From Mucispirillum schaedleri (GTDB lineage: Bacteria > Chrysiogenota > Deferribacteres > Deferribacterales > Mucispirillaceae), in assembly GCA_949287985.1 (NCBI GenBank), contig CASEIN010000072.1:1-64000 (forward strand): a DNA stretch of 64,000 nucleotides. The letters run 5' to 3'. Shown here one piece after another: positions 26,128 through 34,831 of this stretch. Within the stretch, counting starts at the first letter, position 1; the number at the start of each line of letters is the position of its first letter. The notes below the pieces were generated by a model. It was not told the DNA's origin and ran no database searches. It was given only the letters and a program-made list of their open reading frames with translations. Made by a program: the position numbers and the translations under genes.

Positions 26128-26140
26128 AACAGGAGGAGAT

Positions 26141-27709
26141 ATGTTTACCAAATTTTACACTAAATCATTGATGTTTCTAAAGATTGCTTTAGTAACAGTT
26201 TTAGTTTTAACAGTATTTGCTGCATGTAAAAAGCAGGCTGAAGAACAGACGCAGGGGGCTGTACAGAAAGAAACTGTTGCTGCTGTTGCTGTTGAAGAAA
26301 CAGGTTCAGCTATTATTGAGGCAGATCAGTTAAAAAAATATATTGATAATGGATATAAAACAGATGATGGTAAAAAAATTCTTATTCTTCACGTAACACT
26401 TCAAAATGGAACATTACCAGAAATCACTATAAAAGGTGCTTATGCTTTTAGTCAGGAAGAATATTTAATGGAAAAAAGAAGTGATGGTGTTGCTCCAAAT
26501 GGTGCTATGGTTGCAAGTGGTGCTAAGGTGGACGGCTTTTTATCAAAATACGGGGTAGATAAAGATACTGTTATAGTTCTTACAAGCCATGACTTAACAA
26601 ACCAAATGATTTATAGAACATTTTGGGCTTTAAAATACTGGGGCTTTACAAACGACAATTTAAAAGTATTAAATGGTGCAAACTATTATTTCTTTAATCA
26701 GTTTACAAAAGATAACAATATTGCAAATATTGATACTTATAAAGCAGCTCCAGCAGATATTGCTTCTATTAAGCCGACAACATTTTCTGTTAGAGATTTA
26801 CCTGCAAATAATATAGATTCATTACGTGCTCCAATTGGGGAAGTATTAGAATATGTAAAGACAGGGAAATTAAAATCAGATGCCTCTGGTGAAGTGGCAG
26901 TTTTATCTACTATTGATGCGAAAGTACCAGTAAAATCAAACGGAGAAATTGTTACATATACCATATATAACAATAATGCAATAGATGGTAGAATTAAAGG
27001 TGCTACTCAACTTGCATTTGAGCCAATGGAAAAAGGTGGCTATGCTACACACTGGGCAATGTATCTTGATGCAGAACTTTCTAAAGATGGAAAATATAAA
27101 ATTACAGGTGGTAAAGGCACTTTTAAAACTCCAGAACAAATCAAATCCCTTGTAAAAGGTTTTACAGAAAATGATGGTAAAACAACTAATCCTTCTTCAT
27201 TTATAGCAAATCTTGATAATAACCCAAATAAAAGAATTATGTTCCACTGCTATACTGGCAGAACTACTGCTCCACACTGGTTTATATTCAGGGAAATATT
27301 AGGTTATAAAAACGCTGCTATATATGATGGTTCATGGCAGGAATGGAGCTCATATTCTTTATATTACCCACAAGATGCAGCAAATGCAACATATGCAAGG
27401 GTGTTAATTGGTGAAGATGATCCAAATACATATGATAAACAAAATACTGATTATATGTATTATAATGGTGAAAAATTTGTATTATCTGATGGTAAAACAG
27501 AACCTGCTCTTGAAAGGGAAGAAATTAAAAACTTTTTAGATAAATGGGACGTTACCAAATATACAGATTTTGCAACATTGGGTGTAGAATCATACTATGA
27601 AGATGAAGAAGTAACATTTTATCCATTAAGCAATGGTAATATAGACGCATTATATGTTGGTGATGGTAAAGAAATCAATAAAGAAGATAAAGAATATAAA
27701 GGTATGTAA
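26141..27709 (+). CDS. Periplasmic rhodanese-type sulfurtransferase lipoprotein
   Basis: 522 residues with a lipobox (TVFAAC, Cys29). It has two rhodanese-like halves; the C-terminal one carries the active-site loop HCYTGRTTA with Cys370, followed by IYDGSWQEWSSY as in thiosulfate sulfurtransferases. An inactive N-terminal half is seen near residues 60-200 with a SHDLTNQMIYRTFWALKYWG helix but no catalytic cysteine. It is divergent from the molybdoenzyme operon and may deliver sulfane sulfur to it in the periplasm; that link is inference. AGGAGGAG precedes the ATG. Confidence 0.88.
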   Translation: MFTKFYTKSLMFLKIALVTVLVLTVFAACKKQAEEQTQGAVQKETVAAVAVEETGSAIIEADQLKKYIDNGYKTDDGKKILILHVTLQNGTLPEITIKGAYAFSQEEYLMEKRSDGVAPNGAMVASGAKVDGFLSKYGVDKDTVIVLTSHDLTNQMIYRTFWALKYWGFTNDNLKVLNGANYYFFNQFTKDNNIANIDTYKAAPADIASIKPTTFSVRDLPANNIDSLRAPIGEVLEYVKTGKLKSDASGEVAVLSTIDAKVPVKSNGEIVTYTIYNNNAIDGRIKGATQLAFEPMEKGGYATHWAMYLDAELSKDGKYKITGGKGTFKTPEQIKSLVKGFTENDGKTTNPSSFIANLDNNPNKRIMFHCYTGRTTAPHWFIFREILGYKNAAIYDGSWQEWSSYSLYYPQDAANATYARVLIGEDDPNTYDKQNTDYMYYNGEKFVLSDGKTEPALEREEIKNFLDKWDVTKYTDFATLGVESYYEDEEVTFYPLSNGNIDALYVGDGKEINKEDKEYKGM

Positions 27710-27715
27710 TATTTT

Positions 27716-27745
27716 GGGGAGCTGTATGCTCCCCATTAATTAATT
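27716..27745 (+). terminator. Hairpin after the rhodanese gene
   Basis: Seven-base stem GGGGAGC (27716-27722) pairs with GCTCCCC (27728-27734) over a five-base loop, followed eight bases later by a T run. Likely terminator for the rhodanese gene and possibly for the convergent TorD-like gene. Confidence 0.65.
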
Positions 27746-27778
27746 TTTATACATAAAATTGTTTTGAATATAAAAAGA

Positions 27779-28492
27779 TTATTTTTGTAATTCATCTAAA
27801 AATTCTTTAATTAATTCTATATCATATTTAATATAGTGCTTCATAATAATTGCAACAGAAGAATAAAGTGTTGAATTTAAAGTCATTGCTTTTTCATATA
27901 CTGCATTTGCAAATAAATCTATCCATACTAATATATGCTTTTCTGCAAAATCTATTTGGTCATTAATTGCTGATAATATAAGGTTAACATCTTTTTCATC
28001 AGCCAGTTTGCCTATTAAATCACTTAATTTTTGCATATAAAGCATTTCCACACTAATATAATCTTCTGGAGATTTAATGTTTTCAGGCATCTGAAAATCT
28101 CTTGTTTTATATATGGCTGTAACTTTTTGCCATTCTTCACCTTTTAATAAACCATCGCTTGATAAATATGATGAGGCAGAAGCAGGCACATTTCCCATAC
28201 CACTTAAAAAAAGTGATGTAAATTCAATATTTAATCTTTGTAAAAAGTCTTCCCTATTTGTAAGATTTTTTTCGCTTTCAATATATTTTTCAAATAAATC
28301 ACATGCATTATGATATTCTTCATCTTCAATATATTCTTTTAAATCATTAAAGTATGAAAGATATTTTATAGATACTCCCAAAAATTCATCTGTCTGCACA
28401 CCATTAAATATTCTATAAAAATAATTAAAAAAAGCACTGCGTAATATGGAAGCATTAATTAATTCTGCTTGTAATTCTTCATTAAATGACAT
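27779..28492 (-). CDS. TorD-family chaperone (third copy)
   Basis: The start at 28492 follows GAGGT; the upstream 20 codons lack a ribosome site. The 237-residue protein matches the chaperone at 14055 along its length, with EDYISVEMLYMQKL and HILVWIDLF at the family positions. Its place beside the sulfur-linked molybdoenzyme and rhodanese genes makes it the likeliest dedicated chaperone for the enzyme at 23218. Confidence 0.75.
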   Translation of the reverse strand: MSFNEELQAELINASILRSAFFNYFYRIFNGVQTDEFLGVSIKYLSYFNDLKEYIEDEEYHNACDLFEKYIESEKNLTNREDFLQRLNIEFTSLFLSGMGNVPASASSYLSSDGLLKGEEWQKVTAIYKTRDFQMPENIKSPEDYISVEMLYMQKLSDLIGKLADEKDVNLILSAINDQIDFAEKHILVWIDLFANAVYEKAMTLNSTLYSSVAIIMKHYIKYDIELIKEFLDELQK

Positions 28493-28597
28493 ATAATACC
28501 TCATTGATAGTATATTTAGCTTTATTATAATATTTTTTATTTGTATTGACAATAAGTTTTACATCTAAAATTTTTTTATATTTATAAAAAAAAGTGC

Positions 28598-28628
28598 TTG
28601 ACAAATTAAAAAAAATTTGAGATAAAAT
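28598..28628 (+). promoter_or_regulatory. Promoter of the CAU tRNA
   Basis: A perfect TTGACA at 28598-28603 and GATAAAAT at 28621-28628 (17 bp to GATAAA, 19 bp to TAAAAT) end 17 bp before the tRNA, a strong stable-RNA type arrangement. Confidence 0.7.
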
Positions 28629-28645
28629 ACTTCCTGTTAAGGATA

Positions 28646-28720
28646 GGGCCAATAGCTCAGTTTGGTTAGAGCCACCGGCTCATAACCGGTAGGTCCTAGG
28701 TTCAAGTCCTAGTTGGCCCA
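28646..28720 (+). tRNA. tRNA with CAU anticodon (Met elongator or Ile2)
   Basis: 75 nt folding as a full cloverleaf: acceptor GGGCCAA with TTGGCCC, D arm GCTC/GAGC, anticodon stem ACCGG/CCGGT with loop CTCATAA, T arm with GGTTCAAGTCC. The 3' CCA is not encoded. CAU is shared by elongator tRNA-Met and by tRNA-Ile read after lysidine modification; the sequence alone does not settle which it is, though elongator Met is the default call. An initiator tRNA is unlikely, since the first pair is matched and the three G-C pairs of the initiator anticodon stem are absent. Confidence 0.93.
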
Positions 28721-28725
28721 TTTTT

Positions 28726-28752
28726 AAGGGGAGTTTATACTCCCCTTTTTAT
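28726..28752 (+). terminator. Terminator after the CAU tRNA
   Basis: Nine-base stem (28726-28734 with 28739-28747), four-base loop and a T run to 28750 directly behind the tRNA. Confidence 0.88.
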
Positions 28753-28784
28753 TTTTAGTATAAGAAGGTAAATAAGCTTATATT

Positions 28785-29897
28785 ATGGTTAAAACTACTG
28801 ACATAATTCATTTTTTAGAGCATCAATTTGCTGATATTAGTAAGCAGTCTAAGTGGGATTTCTCTGGTAAACAGGTTTTCACAGGTGATAAAGAGGTTAC
28901 TAAAATAGCTTTAAGTTTAGATCCAAAATATAATGTTATTGAAAAAGCAATTAAAGAGGGGTGTGGGTTATTAATTACTCATCACCCCCTTTTTTTTCAC
29001 GAAAGTAAAGGTATTGATGTTGCTAATTTCAACCATAAAAAAGCCGTTGCTGCCATAAAAGGTAATCTTGATATTTTAAGCTATCACACAAATATTGATA
29101 TTGCAGATAATGGCACAAATGATTACATATGCAGCCTTTTAAATGCTGAAAAAGAAGATGGATATTTAAGTATGGAAGGCTGTGAAGAAGTATATAAATT
29201 TGCAGTTTTCACTCCATATGATTATAAAGACCAAGTTTTTAATGCCATTACAAATGCAGGGGCTGGCTCTTTATATGGCAATTATTCTTCATGTGGTTTT
29301 ATTGCAGAAGGGGCAGGGCTTTTTACTCCACTTGAAAATGCTAAACCATTTGTGGGAGAACCTTTAGAGCCACAAATTGTAGATGAAGTAAAGATTGAAA
29401 CTGTTGTGCTTAAAAAAGATATTAATAATGTTATAAAAGCTATGAAAGAAGCACACCCTTATGAAGAAGCAGCATATGATTTGATAAAGCTTGAAAATAA
29501 TATTCCTTATGGTTTTGGAAGAATTGCCAACCTTAATAAAACTTATACTTTAAAAGAGTTTATTTCATTTGTAAAAGAAAAGCTAAATATTACTAATATT
29601 AATACTAATATGGAAGATATAGAACCATTTAATACAATAGGCATATGCACAGGTTCTGCTGCTTCACTTTGGAAAGATGCCTTGAAAAAAGGAGTAAAAG
29701 TCCTTTTAACTGGTGATATGAAATACCATGATGCTTTAGATGCCTATGAGCATGGAATATGTATTATTGATGCAGGCCACCAAGGCACTGAAGAAATATA
29801 TATGAACTATTTATTAGAAATATTAAAGAAACAATTTAATATAGAAGTTATAGTGATAAAACAAGAAACACAAATAATTAACTGGGGAGGCAAATAA
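28785..29897 (+). CDS. Nif3-like dinuclear metal centre protein
   Basis: 370 residues of the Nif3/YbgI (DUF34) family, with metal-ligand blocks ITHHPLFFHESKGIDV near residue 65 and the late MKYHDALD and DAGHQGTE. An inserted ACT-like or YqfO domain (about residues 120-225, with AHPYEEAAYDLI) is typical of bacterial long forms. The proteins form hexameric rings; they were once called type 2 GTP cyclohydrolase I, but the true role is open. Four bases upstream of the zinc-ribbon coiled-coil gene, a widespread pairing. Confidence 0.9.
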   Translation: MVKTTDIIHFLEHQFADISKQSKWDFSGKQVFTGDKEVTKIALSLDPKYNVIEKAIKEGCGLLITHHPLFFHESKGIDVANFNHKKAVAAIKGNLDILSYHTNIDIADNGTNDYICSLLNAEKEDGYLSMEGCEEVYKFAVFTPYDYKDQVFNAITNAGAGSLYGNYSSCGFIAEGAGLFTPLENAKPFVGEPLEPQIVDEVKIETVVLKKDINNVIKAMKEAHPYEEAAYDLIKLENNIPYGFGRIANLNKTYTLKEFISFVKEKLNITNINTNMEDIEPFNTIGICTGSAASLWKDALKKGVKVLLTGDMKYHDALDAYEHGICIIDAGHQGTEEIYMNYLLEILKKQFNIEVIVIKQETQIINWGGK

Positions 29898-29900
29898 TCC

Positions 29901-30620
29901 ATGCAGGAAACACTAGAACAACTTATTGAACTTCAAAAAATTGATTCAAAAATAGCATCTATTGAAGGAGTTATAAAAAATACTCCATCACAAATCAAAG
30001 CAGTAAAAGAAAAATATGAAAAAGCAATTTCAGGCTATGACAGCATTAAGGAAGCATTAGACGAAAATAAAAAAGCATACCTTAGCCTTGAAGCATCTTT
30101 AAATGAGAAAAAAAATAATTTAATGAGCTCTCAAAATAAACTTTCATCTGTTCAAAATACTAAAGAATATGAATCTGTTATTAGAGAACTTGATACTTTA
30201 AAGAAAAATATTACTGATGATGAAAGCAAATTAAAAGAAATGATGAATTTAGATTTCAAATATGAATCTGAACTTAGTAAAATGGTAGAACTTAAAGAAA
30301 GTTTGGAAAAAGAACTGGCAGAAGTTTCATCATCTAAAGCAGATGAAGATAAAGAAATGCATGATGAACTTGAAAAATTAATAGAAGAAAGACAGGCACA
30401 AGCATCTAAAATTAAAAAAAGCACATTAATGAAATATGATAGAGTTAGGGCTCACAGACATAATATTGGTATTGCTTCTGTTAAAGATGAAGTTTGTAAC
30501 GGCTGCTATATGCATATACCACCTCAACTTTATGTAGAAGTTAAAAAAGATAATGATATTCATACTTGCCCACACTGCCAGAGAATACTTTATTATATAC
30601 CACCAAAAACTGCTGAATAA
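29901..30620 (+). CDS. Zinc-ribbon coiled-coil protein (DUF164 family)
   Basis: 239 residues: a long coiled coil over residues 1-180 rich in Lys and Glu, then a C4 zinc ribbon CNGCYMHIPPQ...CPHC near residues 202-227. The family is usually next to Nif3, as here; functional data are scarce, with suggested roles in nucleic acid or chaperone work. GGAGG lies ten bases before the ATG. Confidence 0.88.
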   Translation: MQETLEQLIELQKIDSKIASIEGVIKNTPSQIKAVKEKYEKAISGYDSIKEALDENKKAYLSLEASLNEKKNNLMSSQNKLSSVQNTKEYESVIRELDTLKKNITDDESKLKEMMNLDFKYESELSKMVELKESLEKELAEVSSSKADEDKEMHDELEKLIEERQAQASKIKKSTLMKYDRVRAHRHNIGIASVKDEVCNGCYMHIPPQLYVEVKKDNDIHTCPHCQRILYYIPPKTAE

Positions 30621-30663
30621 AGTTAAGTAATATGTAATACTTCAAAAAAAATATAAAGCATAC

Positions 30664-30692
30664 TTGATTTATGCCGAATATAGTAACATAAT
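30664..30692 (+). promoter_or_regulatory. Promoter for the TPR lipoprotein gene
   Basis: TTGATT at 30664-30669 and CATAAT at 30687-30692 with a 17-bp spacer, 41 bp before the TTG start at 30734. Confidence 0.5.
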
Positions 30693-30733
30693 AGGGTATG
30701 CATTTTTATATTAAAATTTTTTAGAGGTATGGT

Positions 30734-33478
30734 TTGATAAAAATAATACTTTTTGCACTATCTGCAATTTTATTTATATATGGTTGTAGTGAAAAAAGAA
30801 CAATTGTTTATGATAACGCAACTGCTAATCTTAATATATCTTCAGTTGCTCAATCTGAAAATACCGATATATTAGCAGGTAATGAAAAGTTTTCAACTGG
30901 TGATTTTCAAGCAGCCATAGCATCATATGAAAAAGCAACTACAGAAAATAAGGCTACTGCACTTTATAATATAGGTGTAAGCTATTATCTTTTAAATAAT
31001 ACACCAATGGCAGAATTAAATTTTAGAGAGGCCGTTAAAGCTGACCCAGATTTTACAGAGGCTTTAATGAATTTAATTGCAGTTTTAGCAGAGCAGGGTG
31101 GAGAAAAAGCTGTAGAGGCTGGAAGCTATGTTGAAAAATATATTGAAAAATCAAACCATTCTGCTGCAGCTTACAGTGGTATTGCAAACGTTTACTTAAG
31201 CATTAATGATACAGCAAAAGCTATGTATTATTATAGAAAAGCTATGGAAAAAGATGCAAAATCACCACTTGTTCTTGAAAATTATGCTAACTTATTAATA
31301 AGTATTGGGGAGTATAGAGATGGTATAGATTTATTAGAATCTTTACCTACTCGTAACTTTTTTATACATTATAACTTAGCAAATGCTTATCTTGCACTTG
31401 GTAATAAAGATAGTGCTTATTCCAATGCTCAAGAGGCCTTATATTCTGATGGTGCATCAGAAACAGGATATGATAAGCTTGCTCAAATATTTAATGCATT
31501 AAAAAAATATTCTGATGAGGCACAAACACTTCGCATATTAATTAGTGGCAATGATGAAAGAGACTATAGAGTTCGTCTTATAAAAGCATACATGTCATTA
31601 TCGCAAAATAATCAAGCTATAGACGAAGTGGACTCTTTATTAAAAGAATACCCAAATGATGAAGAATTAAGCCTTTTAAAATATAATATACTAGTTTATA
31701 TAGATACAGCAAAGGCAGGAGAATATATTAAAACATTATATGGTCAGTTAAAAACTGATAAAGTGCTGTCATATTACGCAAAACATGTATGTTATTTTAA
31801 TAAAACACAAAATGAAATAAGACCATATATTCAAGCGAACAAAAATAATGGCTGGTATGCCCTTGCTAGAGCAGTTTATGCATTAAAACAGGGCAGATAT
31901 AACGATGCAGAAAATTATTTAAAATCTGCAAGTGGTGAAAACGGTCACGATTATTATGCTTATAATACATTTTTAAATATTAAGAAAAAAGATTTTGCTC
32001 GTGCTGCAGAATTTGCAGAAAATTTGGACTTATTACAGTATGATACATTTTGGTATAAGCTTGTAACAGCATGGAATTTAAGGCAGCCGCAAACTATTCT
32101 TGCAATAGGTGAGGAATATAAAAACAGCTCACTAATATCTATTCGCCCACCGTCTTTTGAGTTTAATGTCCGCCCTGTTCTTGATGATATGAGTTTTACA
32201 TACAGGTTTGATGATAAAAGTATTGATGTAGCTTCTATGCTTGCTTACCCTGTATTTATAAAACCTGACGAAACAGCACAGTTTTTAATTGCAGGAAGAA
32301 CAACATTAAAAGAAAGAGATAGAGATAGTCTTACTGGTAAGCTTGAAGGTATTAAGCTAAATAATGCAGCTATGGACGATTTTGCAGCTTTTAATTTTGA
32401 TGCAGCAAGGGTTAAATTTGAAAAAGCAGCTGATGAACTTACAAATAATATTATTATCCTTTATAACCTTGCTCTTACTTATTTTAATTTAGGTGATAAT
32501 GAAAAAGCTCAATCTATTATTGATAAAGCTTTTGTAATAGATAAAAATAATGGTTATATTCACCTTATATCTGGATTATTAAATTATAGAAAAGGTAACT
32601 ATCCAGATGCTAAACTAAATTTTGACCAGGCTAAAATTTATGCATCAAAAGTAATAGGTGAACAGTTAAACCCACGTGATGAAGATGTTATGCTTTTATA
32701 TCTGGCAGTTTTAGCAGGGGAGAGAAACTCAAGAAGAAACGAAGCAGAAAGTATATTTAAAGATGAAAATAACGGCTTTGCAGCAACTATGGTTCTATTT
32801 ATGGACTATTTTGATGATTATGATATTAGTAAGTTAGATAACCTTGAAAACTCGCCTATTTTTAGGGTAAGCCGTGTGAGAAATTTACTGGCATTAAGGC
32901 ATATTCCTGTTGAACAGTTTAAAGATGTTGATGATGCTGACAGGTATTATACTCTAGCTTATAAGTTTGCAATGCTGCAGCGTGGAGCAGCAAATGCTAT
33001 ACAGTTTAACTCGCGGTTTGCAAAAGATAAAGTTTATTTAAAAGATATGGTTTATTTTTCAATTTTTAAAAATGACAAAAATAATGGCTTGAAATATTTG
33101 CAGACTTTATCTAATATGGATTTTAGATATTCTGAGCTTTATAAAGTATCCTTATATTATTTTACATGGCTTAGGGATTTTGTCAACGCTGAAGCATCTT
33201 ATGGCTCTCTTGATAGGCTTGGCTATACTGACCAGACATCTTTTTTCTATATGCTTTTATATTTTCTTGTTAATTTTAACGAAACAAGGTTAAATAATTA
33301 TTTGAAAATATATAATGATACATATGGGGCTGATTATAAATATGATTTAATTACTGCCTTAATGAATTTATATACTAAAAACATAAGTACATTTGATAGT
33401 ATTATTAGGCGTCTTTTAAATCAAGACCCATATTTATTTGATAAAATGTTTATAGAGGTTAACTTTGAAAAATTTTAG
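30734..33478 (+). CDS. Large TPR-repeat lipoprotein
   Basis: 914 residues starting with TTG, five bases after AGAGGT; no ATG fits the reading frame. A lipobox (FIYGC, Cys18) is followed by many tetratricopeptide units, for example AAIASYEKATTENKATALYNIG, TALYNIGVSYYLLNN and AAAYSGIANVYLSIND, over residues 55-260 and again from 550 to 640, with less regular helices in between. Such proteins act as periplasmic or outer-membrane scaffolds. The partner is unknown. Its 3' end overlaps the next gene by 14 bp. Confidence 0.8.
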   Translation: MIKIILFALSAILFIYGCSEKRTIVYDNATANLNISSVAQSENTDILAGNEKFSTGDFQAAIASYEKATTENKATALYNIGVSYYLLNNTPMAELNFREAVKADPDFTEALMNLIAVLAEQGGEKAVEAGSYVEKYIEKSNHSAAAYSGIANVYLSINDTAKAMYYYRKAMEKDAKSPLVLENYANLLISIGEYRDGIDLLESLPTRNFFIHYNLANAYLALGNKDSAYSNAQEALYSDGASETGYDKLAQIFNALKKYSDEAQTLRILISGNDERDYRVRLIKAYMSLSQNNQAIDEVDSLLKEYPNDEELSLLKYNILVYIDTAKAGEYIKTLYGQLKTDKVLSYYAKHVCYFNKTQNEIRPYIQANKNNGWYALARAVYALKQGRYNDAENYLKSASGENGHDYYAYNTFLNIKKKDFARAAEFAENLDLLQYDTFWYKLVTAWNLRQPQTILAIGEEYKNSSLISIRPPSFEFNVRPVLDDMSFTYRFDDKSIDVASMLAYPVFIKPDETAQFLIAGRTTLKERDRDSLTGKLEGIKLNNAAMDDFAAFNFDAARVKFEKAADELTNNIIILYNLALTYFNLGDNEKAQSIIDKAFVIDKNNGYIHLISGLLNYRKGNYPDAKLNFDQAKIYASKVIGEQLNPRDEDVMLLYLAVLAGERNSRRNEAESIFKDENNGFAATMVLFMDYFDDYDISKLDNLENSPIFRVSRVRNLLALRHIPVEQFKDVDDADRYYTLAYKFAMLQRGAANAIQFNSRFAKDKVYLKDMVYFSIFKNDKNNGLKYLQTLSNMDFRYSELYKVSLYYFTWLRDFVNAEASYGSLDRLGYTDQTSFFYMLLYFLVNFNETRLNNYLKIYNDTYGADYKYDLITALMNLYTKNISTFDSIIRRLLNQDPYLFDKMFIEVNFEKF

Positions 33479-33977
33479 AACAAATAAAACTTTTATAATA
33501 TTACATATTTTTATTTTGGTTTTATTAATTATTTATACCATTAATGATGTAAACAGGCAAAGTAATTTAAATGTAAAGCTCTTATCTGTTATGATAACTG
33601 TTGTATTTATTATGCTTATTTCATCATTAATGAAGAAAGTTATTGTTACTGAAGATAATATTATTGTAAAAAGTTTATTTAAAACAACAATAATAGAAAT
33701 TGATAAAATAGGCTATGGGTATGCTATTTCTGCAATGGGCAGGTTTGTATTAATTATAAATGATGGAACCCATACTGCCATGATTTCATCATTAATGAAT
33801 GGGTTTAATGAGATAGTAGCACTAGTGTCCAGTAAGATTGTTGAGGAAGAACGTAAAGCTTTTGATATTATCACAGAGAATTCTTTAAAAAGAAAGTATA
33901 TAATATATACTTGTGTTATGCTTATAATAGTGGCACTTTTAATATACGGAAATATTACAAGCTATAATTTAATATAG
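33465..33977 (+). CDS. Membrane protein with PH-like domain, unknown function
   Basis: 170 residues starting with TTG after an AGAGGTT box inside the end of the TPR gene, so translation is coupled. It has two N-terminal helices (residues 8-27 and 37-57), a beta-rich middle domain of the bacterial PH type (VTEDNIIVKSLFKTTIIEIDKI), and a third helix near the C-terminus. No function can be assigned. Confidence 0.6.
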   Translation: MKNFRTNKTFIILHIFILVLLIIYTINDVNRQSNLNVKLLSVMITVVFIMLISSLMKKVIVTEDNIIVKSLFKTTIIEIDKIGYGYAISAMGRFVLIINDGTHTAMISSLMNGFNEIVALVSSKIVEEERKAFDIITENSLKRKYIIYTCVMLIIVALLIYGNITSYNLI

Positions 33978-34011
33978 ATAATTATTTTTTGAAGTTTTAT
34001 AGTTATATATG

Positions 34012-34830
34012 CTACTTGTTTTGAACTTTATTTATAAGCTCATAGGCTTCATTTCGTTTAAGCCCTAAAGTTTTCATTACTTTTAATATATCTTTAGATG
34101 ATAAACCATCACTTAATAATTCATTTATTATCTTATTATAATCAATTCTTTGTTCATTATGCTGGCTTGCAGTATCCTGCACTTTATTATTAACTACAAT
34201 TACAAATTCACCTTTAATATTTATTTTTTCTATATCTTCTTCATTATATACAAAAACAGTTTCTTCAAACATTTTTGTAGCTTCTCGTGTTACAGCAACA
34301 GGGGCAGGGAAGTAATTTAATAGCAATGTTAATGTTTCTTTTACTCTATAGGGTGATTCATAAAATATAACTGGTGCATTAATCGATGTAAGTTCTTTTA
34401 TTTCCTTCTCTTTATCATTTTTTTTATGTGGTAAAAACCCATGAAAATAAAAAGATGAACCACTAAAGCCTGAAGCAATAAGCCCATGAATTAGTGCAGT
34501 AGGACCTTGTATTATTTCATATTCCAGCCCATTTTTTATTACTTCCTGTATGACAACAGCACCTGGGTCAGAAATACAAGGCATACCAGCTTCACTTATT
34601 AATGCAATATTATCTCCATTAAGCAGTAGCTGTATCAATTCCTTAGATGCTTTTGTTTCATTATCTTTATAGTATGATTTACATGGTTTTTTTATGTTTA
34701 ATGCATTTAAAAGGTTAAGGGCAGTTCTAGTATCTTCAGCAAATACAACATCTACTAAAGAAAGGGTTTCAACTGCCCGTTTAGATATATCGGATAAATT
34801 ACCAATGGGAGTGCCAATAACATATAACAT
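34012..34830 (-). CDS. rsmI: 16S rRNA ribose 2'-O-methyltransferase
   Basis: 272 residues of the tetrapyrrole-methylase fold. RsmI methylates the 2'-O of C1402 of 16S rRNA with SAM. The N-terminal VIGTPIGNLSDIS, FAEDTRTALNLL and the SEAGMPCISDPG block are the family landmarks. It is two bases downstream of trxB and the last gene of the minus-strand cluster from tRNA-Gly. Confidence 0.94.
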   Translation of the reverse strand: MLYVIGTPIGNLSDISKRAVETLSLVDVVFAEDTRTALNLLNALNIKKPCKSYYKDNETKASKELIQLLLNGDNIALISEAGMPCISDPGAVVIQEVIKNGLEYEIIQGPTALIHGLIASGFSGSSFYFHGFLPHKKNDKEKEIKELTSINAPVIFYESPYRVKETLTLLLNYFPAPVAVTREATKMFEETVFVYNEEDIEKINIKGEFVIVVNNKVQDTASQHNEQRIDYNKIINELLSDGLSSKDILKVMKTLGLKRNEAYELINKVQNK

Positions 34831-34831
34831 A

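Noticed and set aside
28981-29000. C5 and T8 tracts inside the Nif3-like gene as a second slippage site
   Set aside because: The codons fit the family (THHPLFFH) and such T runs are expected in AT-rich DNA.
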